From Brienomyrus brachyistius (taxonomy: Eukaryota; Chordata; Actinopteri; Osteoglossiformes; Mormyridae), in the NCBI RefSeq assembly GCF_023856365.1, contig NC_064542.1, forward strand, positions 20,374,863 through 20,438,862: a DNA stretch of 64,000 nt, in the 5' to 3' direction. Of the stretch, positions 56,134 to 64,000 are shown one piece after another. Position 1 is the stretch's first letter. Each line of letters starts with the position of its first letter. A program made the translations under genes and the position numbers. Under the pieces are notes generated by a model. The model saw nothing but the letters and a program-made list of their open reading frames with translations. It did not search any database and was not told where the DNA came from.

Positions 56134-57460
56134 CTACAGTCTCCATGGCAGCTGGTCACCACAAGTGGGCCGCTCTGCCCGAGTGCACTGGGTACGGTCA
56201 TTCTCCATGAGGAAGCGCAGCCAACCCAGCACGTTCTCTTCAGCTGAAAGCCGAGAGCTGAAAGAGTAAGCCAAGCTGGGCTGGGGGGGTGAAGACTGGA
56301 ACACAGTAGTGTTGGCCTGGGGAAAGCAAAGAACTGAATTATGATAAATCAACGTATGACAAAACCTGCAAACCTGTGTGACTGGGAAGCAAAGGGATAC
56401 ATTTCGAGCTTGAAAGCCAGATCTGAGGGGAAGAATCACCCCCACATTTACATACCTGCATAGAGACCCAAGAACTGTCTGGAGAAATTTGGGCTGGAGG
56501 AGAGGACTGTAGCATGGACAGATCCTCAATGTTCTCTGATGCTTCCCGTTCTCTTCCCTCACACAGCTCAGCACCAATTTTATCCAGCAGATCTCCCCTG
56601 TGAGAGAGGCAGCACCCACGACGGTTCATCACCTCTTCATTGACACCAACGCGACCACCAAGGACAGGACTCACATTTGGTCCACTGGATCTTGCTTCTC
56701 TGCTCCCACCTCTGGCAAAGCATCAGGACAGGGTGCATCAGAGGGGGGGTCCCATTCATGAAGTGCTCGTCTCCATAGGCGTATCTGCATGTCCCAGGAA
56801 CGCCGGCTATATTTGCGATATTTGTTAGGTGTGCGGGGGTGCAGTCCAGGGATGCGGAAACACCTGCAGGTACACGAAATCCACAGGCTTAAGCCCCATG
56901 AATTTCTCATGCAAGCAAAAAAAAAAAAATAAAAGGTACCATTGCAAATTTAAAACTTGCACGCCATTCTGATAACTGCTCTTGGATTCCTACTGCTTCT
57001 AGACCAAGTCCTACATAAATCGAATTTCTATACAACAAACTTATGAACACTGCCCAAGAAACACCTAATATAGGGGGGAGTGTGGAACCTATCCAATTCC
57101 CCTCAGAAACTGACTGCATCCTACCAAAATCTCCCAATACTCGTTTCAGATTCTTACTAATTACGGAGTATTTAAAATGTTCTTCATACTTGGGGACCTG
57201 CCGCAGGTAGTTCTGGTAACCAGCTGTGTTCTTTCCATAATGAATCTGCTTCTGTCGGCGCTTCAAGACAGACTCGTTGGTCTCACACCTGGAAGGATCC
57301 AGAGGTCGATACCACCAGCGCGTCTCAGACTGGGATCTGAGGGAACAGACATCAACATCTTCTACACAATGTAGGAAGTACTTACACAGTAGACATTCTT
57401 CTGGCCATGGCTAGATACAAATTTTGGCAGCTCTACCGTACTGATGAGATTGTGGTTAAG

Positions 57461-57506
<46 letters not shown>

Positions 57507-58995
57507 ACTACAGCTTAAGCAACTGGGGACTGATAACATTAATAGGAAGTGGGTTAAACCACCTACGCGGCATAGTTGCAGCATCACTGCCACCATTATT
57601 TGGACCACAACTAATAATGGACAAACCACCACAAGAACAGTCTCAGTCATGTGTCCGACCTCCTTATACCGTCCATGTCTTCCGTCCCCACAGCGACACT
57701 GGAGGTGGACAGTCGCAGTATGCAGCGCTCCAGGATTGAAGACCTGATTTAAGAGTATAAAACCAGATGTCAACACTAATCCAGCAACACACTTTATCCA
57801 GCACGTACTGGTGCATGATGGTGATCCAGCTGCTGGGTGGGGGGGGTGGAGACAGCAAGATTCCCAGGACAAAACAATCCAGTGCAAGTCAAAGTGGACG
57901 CAGGGCTGCCAACAGAAGCGACTCGCGCTTTGATTCCATGGCAAATCTATATCATTCCATTATAAACCTAAATTAGCTATATCAAAAGCTGTGAGGCACT
58001 GTGCAAACTACAGACTATTTACAAGTCTGTGCAGACTTGTCTTGAATTGATAATCTCACACCGGTCAGCTGACTGAAGCCGGCAACCCTGGAATGTACTT
58101 TAGTCAACGCAGGACAGTATGAGACAGATATGTTTGGGTCTGAGAGCCTTGGGAGCCAAGGACAGTACGAGAAAAGGCACAAGCTGAGAATTGGGGGCTC
58201 AGGAGAGTTACCTGCGAGGCTTCTGGACAAAAGCACCATTCGCGTCATCTGTGGTCACAGCAGAGAGAGGCGAGCTCGTCTCCAAGTTACTGCAGGTGAG
58301 AGAGGCGGGTTAAAGCAAAAAACGCCTGCAGTCACAGGACAGGGACTGCCCAGTCACAGTTTGCACATCATTTCCTGACCAACCTGACCAAGCTGTCGTA
58401 CATGGAGCTACAGCCGGGGAGAAGCCAGGGTTCTGGGACACACATGTGGGGACTACTCAGGTTGAGCACGGTGTCCAAAGACATCTCTGTGAGACTAGGC
58501 CATGAGGGAATGGACCGACCACTGGAAGAGCAAAACATAAATAAGCTTGATTTAAAATGATTACTAGTTTGACAAAGTTTCATCAAATCACAACCAAGTC
58601 AAGAGGCCGCACATGAACTGAACCGTTCGTGCAGTAAATGAAACAAAAATTCGGCATGCCATTCCACAGTCGTATACTACAGCAAACGAGCTTAAACACA
58701 GACGTAAACGGCCCTCGATTACAAACAGCACACGCCCAGCGGTAATACACCCAAAGGATACTGGTGTAACCTAAGTGTGGCAAACTATCATTTTAACAAA
58801 CCGAATAAAAGATGTTGCGGATGCCACTGTTAGTGTTTAACCGACGCAAATGAATTAGAAATCAGCACCATGCGAGGATGGGGGAGGGGTGTCTTTAAAT
58901 GCATTTAATAAACAAATAAATTCATAAAGAAAGAAATAAAACACTGACCTCATCTCGAGCGGACTGGGCAGCGCACTGTCTGGGTGTGCTGTCAT
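56134..58995 (-). CDS. slbp2: Histone stem-loop-binding protein, SLBP2-like, complete
   Basis: SLBP binds the 3' stem-loop of replication-dependent histone mRNAs and controls their processing, storage and translation. Seven coding exons: 58949-58995, 58384-58521, 58212-58289, 57190-57336, 56675-56863, 56456-56597 and 56134-56316. They give 307 aa. The start ATG at 58995 was chosen because only this frame joins exon 2 in phase. The RNA-binding domain is unmistakable, at about residues 108-177: [20 protein letters not shown], then [17 protein letters not shown] (TPNK at 148-151) and HEWDPP. The regions outside it do not resemble SLBP1. I see no SFTTP phosphodegron and no DWASAVEEDE-like translation motif, and the C-terminal half is long and unrelated. 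This is the pattern of the oocyte-type SLBP2 of frogs and fish. The 77-bp intron 56598-56674 is very short. Confidence 0.93.
57460..57504. repeat. Long poly-A tract in slbp2 intron 4
   Basis: About 44 consecutive A on the plus strand (poly-U in the slbp2 pre-mRNA), about 125 bp upstream of the RNA-binding-domain exon. Confidence 0.9.
58026..58088 (-). repeat. Dispersed repeat shared with 34841-34900
   Basis: Read on the minus strand, this contains GTCAGCTGACCGGTGTGAG and CAATTCAAGACAAGTCTGCA. It matches the copy upstream of ctbp and lies in an slbp2 intron. Confidence 0.6.
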
Positions 58996-59170
58996 ACCGT
59001 CTCCAGCTGCCGTCCCACAGGAAAAACTCCATTACTTCACAGGTGCCTTTAAATCGACCCCAGGTGAGGCGGCCGCCGCTCCTCCCCCTAGACGTGGGGG
59101 TGCAGCCCCACATAACCCGATCGGTTCAAGTGGAACGCTGGGGTGGCAAAAGGTGAACTCCAATCAGCAT
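58996..59170 (-). promoter_or_regulatory. Probable slbp2 promoter
   Basis: GC-rich sequence directly upstream of the start codon. A CCAAT box (CCAATCAGC at 59160-59168) lies 165 bp upstream of the ATG. No TATA box was seen. The transcription start is not located. Confidence 0.45.
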
Positions 59171-59724
59171 ATTAAATAATTAGAATCAAATTATCGGTCA
59201 CGTTTCGCCTTTGCGTCACGTTAACTAGTCGAGTATGGTAAATCCTTGACCTAGCTGTATAGTCTTCTCTTTCTGTTATATGAATTTTATTTAGATGTAC
59301 TTCTTTTATTTTAAACGCACATGTATTTTTGATATACCTCTGGCGATACATTGTATAAACCTATTATATATTTGAAAATCCCTGTCTCTTTGATGTACAT
59401 TGTTATTGTTAATGCTATGAACAATAAAAAAAATCAACGCACAGACATACAGGCTTAACCCCACCCGTAACACTTAATGAAAAATAACACATTGGTTTCC
59501 TGTACACACAAGATCGGCTTATATCACGTTGTTCTTGTTATTCTGTGCTTTATATGTAATTGCATCATATTTGCACGTAAATGACTTGACGAGATTGTTC
59601 TACGTGTGTAGTAATTGTACTAATCAAAACAGGACCCATGTGACACCCTAGGCATATGGTAAACAGCGTAATGAGTAATTAGATGCTATTCAGCGCTTAC
59701 TTATGTTTGTCGTAAGAAAATTAG

Positions 59725-59797
59725 TGTTTCCGCCCGGTTTCGAACCGGGGACCTTTCGCGTGTTAGGCGAACGTGATAACCACTACACTACGGAAAC
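59725..59797 (-). tRNA. tRNA-Val (anticodon AAC)
   Basis: The reverse strand folds as a full 73-nt cloverleaf. The acceptor GTTTCCG pairs with CGGAAAC, with discriminator A. The D arm holds GTAGTGTAGTGGTTATCAC, the anticodon loop is CTAACAC (anticodon AAC at 59762-59764), and the T arm is GGTTCGAAACC. A TTTT terminator for RNA polymerase III follows on the minus strand at 59717-59720. It looks functional. Confidence 0.95.
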
Positions 59798-60349
59798 TTC
59801 GATGGTGCGCGTGTTGTAGAAATTATTATTGAAAGTAAAATTGTTTCTGAGTTAGTGACTGTCATAATTATGACAGACCATGAAACATAGTTTTTATCCT
59901 ATTTCCTCATGATTATGGAATAATTTTCTCTAAGAACAAATGTAATTTTCCTGTGACAACGGAATAACTATAAGGTTGAACAAACAGTCTAACATTAATT
60001 TATTGCAGCCACAGCATGTCATAGGTAGAATTATCCTGTTAGAAATGCAGATATATATTCGATCAGCACGTCACATATTTGTTTAATCAAGGCTTGACGC
60101 AGGCTGAAAAAGCTTTATGCCTTGCTGTAGAAAACATTAACATTAGTGTTAGTCAAGACAGTTACCAAGTTTTTTGCTTTAGAGGCACTGAGGTCTAAGC
60201 GAGCCGTGAAACGTTTGATTCAGGGATTTCGCAGGCATCCGTCTTTCTTTCGATGCAGTGATGAAGGGAAGGATATGAAAACTACCGACTAAATGAAACC
60301 ATTATCACGAAAAAAAACTATGTTCGTTTTATCATGACAAAACGGCAAA
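59798..60349. other. AT-rich spacer, nothing recognised
   Basis: No ORF, RNA gene or repeat terminus could be supported between the tRNA gene and the Tc1 element. Confidence 0.4.
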
Positions 60350-61710
60350 AAATATACACAAACGTTTGGGGTCACTAGGAAATTTCATTGCTTTTGAAAA
60401 AAAGCAAGTTTTTTGTGCATTAAAATAACATCAGATTAGTCAGAAATACTGTGTAGACGTTGTTAATGTTGTAAATGACTATAATAGCTGGAAACAGCTG
60501 TTTTAATGGAATATCTACATATAGGTATACGGAGGCACATTATCAACAACAATTAGTCCTGTGTTCCAGTGGAATGTTTGCTAATACAAGTTTAACAATT
60601 AAAAATAAGTGATCATTAGAAAACCGTTTTGCATGTTAGTACATATGAAAATTGTGCTGCCTAAAGAAGCAATAAAACTGGCCTTCTTTGGACTGGTTGA
60701 GAACGTGGAGCATCAGCGATTGTGGATTTGATTACAAGCTCATCAGTCTATTCTTGTTCTGAGAAGTGACGGCTATTCCATGCGAGGAATAACCAGGAAA
60801 CTGAAGATCTCGTGCAGTGCTCTGTATTACTGCTTTCACAGAGCAGCACAGACTGGCTCTAACCACAATAGAAGGAGGAGAAGGAGGCCCTAATGCACAG
60901 CTGAACGAGAAGATAAATATATTACAGTGTGTAGTTTGAGAAACAAACACCTGATAGGTCTTCAACTGGCAGCCTCCTTAAATACTATAGTACCCGCAAA
61001 AGACTTATCTCAATGTTAACAGTGAAAAGGGATGCTGGCCTTCTAGGTGGAATTGCAAAGAACAATCTGTATCTCAGAATGAACGATAAAAAGAAAAGAC
61101 TGTGAAGGGCAAACACTGGACAGAAAAAGACTGGTGAAAAAGTTTGTGGTGTTCGGATCGCAAAAAAATAATGTTTTTGAGATGCAGATCAAATGAAAAG
61201 ATGCTGGAGGAGTGCTTGACAACATCGGTCAAGCATGGTGGATGGTCTAGGGTTGCTTTGGTTATGGTAAAGTGGGAGATTTGTACCATTTTGGCCATGC
61301 CATACCCTGGGGACAGTGCTTAATTTGAGCCAATTTTGTCCTACAACTGGACAATGACCCAAACACAGCTCCAAACAAGAACCGACGAACTTGCAAGAAC
61401 TTCTCAGGGAAGAAGCAGTCAGCTGGTATTCTGTGTTTAATGGAGGGACCAGCACAGTCACCGGATCTCAGCTGTTATGGGAGTAGCTTGACCGAATGGT
61501 GCCCATAAAGTCAATCCAACTTGTGGGAGATGCTTCAGGAAGCATGGGGTGAAATCTCATCGGATCACCTCAAGAAACCTACATCTAGGCCCCCCCCTTG
61601 ATAGATTTTGGCATGAACTGGCCCATTGGAAAATGTCCTGAACTCTGCTTCAGTTATATGACAAGAGTTTTCATGTGTCATGACAGCCATTTTCTTTTGA
61701 ACGACATCCA
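60350..61710 (+). pseudogene. Tc1/mariner transposon with dead transposase
   Basis: The left end (ACACAAACGTTTGGGGTCAC near 60356) matches the inverted repeat of a common fish Tc1 family. The right end survives only as TTCTTTTGAACG near 61696. Between them a plus-strand transposase with many stops and deletions is recognisable: LRSDGYSMRGITRKLKIS (helix-turn-helix), a DNDPNTAP stretch at the second catalytic aspartate, and GPAQSPDLS before the final catalytic region. It is inactive. Confidence 0.88.
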
Positions 61711-61779
61711 GACAAAATTAAATCAAGAAGTCGGCGAGAACAATCTGTCGCATACTTAGCTTGCGTTTTACTTCTTGCG

Positions 61780-61893
61780 CATGGAACTACAGCCGAGGAG
61801 AAGCCAGGGTTCTGGGACACACAGGTGGGGGCTGCTCTGGTTGAGCACTACATCCAAAGACATCTCTGTGAGACTAGGCCATGAGGGAATGGA
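61780..61893 (-). pseudogene. Duplicated slbp2 exon 2
   Basis: This segment aligns without gaps to slbp2 exon 2 (58401-58514), with 10 differences in 114 bases counted by eye. It keeps the orientation and an open frame ([15 protein letters not shown]...). The splice acceptor has changed (CAG to GGG), so it is unlikely to be spliced as in the original. Confidence 0.9.
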
Positions 61894-62045
61894 CTAGGCC
61901 CCAGAGGGGCAAGACAGAGCTCACATTGAGGGGCTCCTTCTAATAGCTGCAGGTCTGTCCACATTCTGTATCTTTTAGATCTATTAACTGTTGGATTATA
62001 TTTTGCTGATTACACTGTAGACAGTAAACAAGCATGTAGCCATTA

Positions 62046-62068
62046 GTGTATCACTACACCATAGAAAC
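62046..62068 (-). other. Possible tRNA-Val 5'-half relic
   Basis: TGTATCACTACACCATAGAAAC resembles the 5' half of the nearby tRNA-Val genes read in reverse. It is short and weak. Confidence 0.25.
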
Positions 62069-62119
62069 AAAGGCACATCATCGGCAGATATCTTTCACGG
62101 CTCCGATGTATCTGTCTCT

Positions 62120-62530
62120 CCCCCCGTGTTGAGAGGGCCGAATCCATCAGGGACACCACCCACCCAGCTCACACCGTCTTCTCACTCCTGCCCTCTGGAA
62201 AGATCTACCCCTGCATCCCCAGCCGCACCATATGGTTTGGAAACAGTTACTTTCCCCATGCCTACATCAATACCTCCCCATTGCCTTATATTGTCATTGT
62301 TAATATTTAACCTTAACTCTATATTTATTTATTTTGCCACACTGTTGCCATTTTATATCCTGATCCCATTGCACATATTTGTTGCTTTTTTGCCTACTCA
62401 TTCTTATATTGTGCTGTTTTGTACTGCAATGTCTTGCATTGCACCACTCTTTGTCCTGTGTTCAATGCCCTACCCTGCAACTGTAGGGCAAGAGCGTCAT
62501 TGGGTTCTTGGAGACACATGTGACAACAAA
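62120..62530 (+). mobile_element. LINE 3'-end fragment
   Basis: The frame includes SIRDTTHPAHTVFSLLPSGK then RTIWFGNSYFPHAYI, the C-terminal end of an L2/Rex-like reverse transcriptase. A T-rich 3' UTR follows, with GTAGGGCAAGAGCGTC near its end. It is 5' truncated and belongs to the same broad LINE class as the 7.6-10.2 kb element. Confidence 0.7.
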
Positions 62531-62559
62531 ATTTGGAACTTGGAAAAGCACACATGGGC

Positions 62560-62760
62560 TTTCCCGTACACACAGCATATAGAATATTGTTTTTGTTACT
62601 TTGCGTTTTATTTGTAATTGCATCATACTTGGATGTAAATAACCTGAGATTATTCTATGTGTGCAGTAATTGTGTTGATCACATGGTTAATGACTAATTT
62701 TTAATGACTAATAGGATGCCATTCAGAGCTAACATAATATCTTTTTAAGAAAAGTAATGT
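62560..62760. repeat. Duplicate of the tRNA-Val flank at 59497-59725
   Basis: Shared stretches include CCGTACACACA versus CCTGTACACACA, TTTGTAATTGCATCATA versus TATGTAATTGCATCATA, and GCCATTCAG versus GCTATTCAG, in the same order and orientation. It links the two tRNA copies as one duplication. Confidence 0.7.
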
Positions 62761-62965
62761 TCGTAGCAGTAATTATTTAAAATTGAATGGTACATTTTTA
62801 ATGCTGTGATTGCTGACAGTTGGTGGTTTGATAAAATGTATTTCTAACATATTATTATTGTTTCTGCTTAATTTCTGACCAGTATTAACGTTTTAAACAG
62901 TTGCGTGAGACAAAAAAGAAAAATAAGTTTAATCATCAACTTTTAAATTAAAGTAAACATGTTAT

Positions 62966-63038
62966 TGTTTCCGCCCGGTTTCGAACCGGGGACCTTTCGC
63001 GTGTGAGGCGAACGTGATAACCACTACACTACGGAAAG
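62966..63038 (-). tRNA. tRNA-Val (anticodon CAC), first base altered
   Basis: A 73-nt cloverleaf with anticodon loop CTCACAC (anticodon CAC at 63003-63005). It is identical to the AAC gene elsewhere except at acceptor position 1, which is C instead of G, giving a C:C mismatch with position 72. No TTTT terminator follows closely on the minus strand. It may be a weakened gene or early pseudogene. Confidence 0.75.
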
Positions 63039-63090
63039 TAGCGAAAAGACAAACGTGATAACCACTACACTACGGAAAGTAGCGAACAGG
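63039..63090 (-). pseudogene. Tandem copy of the tRNA-Val 5' half
   Basis: AACGTGATAACCACTACACT followed by ACGGAAAGTAGCGAA is repeated directly after the CAC gene, carrying the same altered first base. The anticodon and T arms are absent. Confidence 0.85.
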
Positions 63091-63826
63091 CGAGTCGTCC
63101 TGTTACATATTCTGTAGTTGGTTACAATCAATATATTACAAATGCATGCTTTCGTTTAAATCCCAGATTGATTAGAATGATTGGTGACATTTTCAGGACA
63201 CGCAAAAAAAAATTGTATTATACTATTACTTATTAATTAACTACAAACTAAGTCTTAGTTACATTCCGATGTCATGTTAATTCATCATTAATGGATTGTA
63301 ATGCATCTTTAATCTTAAGCAGTTAATATTGTAGTTACTACATCGGTCAATTCTGTAAACCTGTAAATTACTGAGGAAACAAGTCATGAATAACATGTTA
63401 AATACGTATATCATATTTGTTTATCATTAATGTATCATGACGTATCTTTTATCTCAAATACTGACTATGTTGATGATTTGTTCGTGATTTATACTTCAGT
63501 ACTAACTTAATTATTTTTAAGAATTTGTGCCCTGTCAAGTGGTGTCATTAAATGGCTTAATGAAGGAATCTCCCACAGTAAATATGGTAGAACATCGTGG
63601 AAAGTCAACTTTACAATCTTCTGTAGTTCGGTAACAAAATTAGAATATTTTTTGCAATACGACGAATAAGGAATTACCTTTCATCTCAGTGTACCACCAG
63701 TGCATGGTAGATACCAGAGCATACTTCGAATTTCGACTTTTCGTATGTCCTTTGCTAAGCAAATGTTCTTCTCACATTGTGTAACAAGAATTCGAAGATT
63801 CTGCTAAATTGGCGGCGTTGGAAACG
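63091..63826. other. AT-rich spacer, nothing recognised
   Basis: No supported ORF or RNA gene between the tRNA relics. Confidence 0.4.
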
Positions 63827-63885
63827 TGTTTCCGCCCGGTTTCGAACCGACATACTTCGCGTTTCAGGCGAAGCACAGAAACGTT
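63827..63885 (-). pseudogene. Degenerate tRNA-Val relic
   Basis: The 3' acceptor strand and T arm (GGTTCGAAACCGGGCGGAAAC on the minus strand) are intact. The anticodon arm survives as TTCGCCTGAAACGCGAA, and the D arm and 5' acceptor strand are lost. Confidence 0.75.
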
Positions 63886-64000
63886 TACCGTACCAGTACA
63901 ACTTTTCTTATGAATGATAACAACTTTACTATTACTGTAATATTATCTTCTTCACTGACCTTTGATTAAATTAACTACTTTAAGTTCCAATCATAAAGCG

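Noticed and set aside
58922..59113. ORF beginning MWGCTPTSRGRSGG over slbp2 exon 1
   Set aside because: Its frame does not fit the phase of exon 2; the ATG at 58995 in another frame does.
60350..61710. Tc1 element as an active transposon
   Set aside because: Multiple stops, deletions and loss of the right terminal repeat.

Overview
The window looks like ray-finned fish DNA, most likely teleost. It has compact vertebrate genes with GT/AG introns, long CA, TAA and poly-C/poly-A tracts, fish-type SINE and LINE remnants, a dead Tc1 element, hAT-type MITEs and eukaryotic tRNA genes. The species cannot be named from the sequence.

Five protein genes lie head to tail, all on the minus strand. From left to right they are: the 5' part of kdm3b (68-6920; zinc-finger and JmjC exons lie beyond the left edge); a complete spon2/mindin gene (13533-17236, 5 coding exons, 333 aa); a complete CtBP corepressor gene (24880-33101, 9 coding exons, 448 aa); a complete fam53c gene (38037-50929, 4 coding exons, 392 aa); and a complete slbp2-like histone stem-loop-binding protein gene (56134-58995, 7 coding exons, 307 aa). 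I rebuilt the exons from splice sites, codon phase and remembered family sequences. All junction phases agree. The only breaks are two one-base frame changes inside two large kdm3b exons.

The gene content mixes two human regions. KDM3B and FAM53C are neighbours on human 5q31. SPON2, CTBP1, FAM53A and SLBP cluster on human 4p16.3. The window is best read as a vertebrate ohnolog block that kept extra spon2, ctbp and slbp copies.

Spaces between genes hold most of the oddities. At 7.6-10.2 kb a LINE carries a 1.6-kb CpG-rich minisatellite that grew out of its own reverse-transcriptase codons. At 10.8-12.6 kb there is a possible DNA transposon with a young hAT MITE inside it that keeps perfect target-site duplications. 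At the right end (58.4-63.9 kb), slbp2 exon 2 and a tRNA-Val gene occur again as a diverged tandem copy, separated from the original by a dead Tc1 element and followed by tRNA-Val relics.

Functionally, kdm3b (H3K9 demethylase) and ctbp (NAD-sensing corepressor) act on chromatin, slbp2 acts on histone mRNA, fam53c is a nuclear/cytoplasmic adaptor and spon2 is a secreted matrix protein. Nothing in the sequence suggests that they act as one pathway. Their proximity is syntenic, not operonic.
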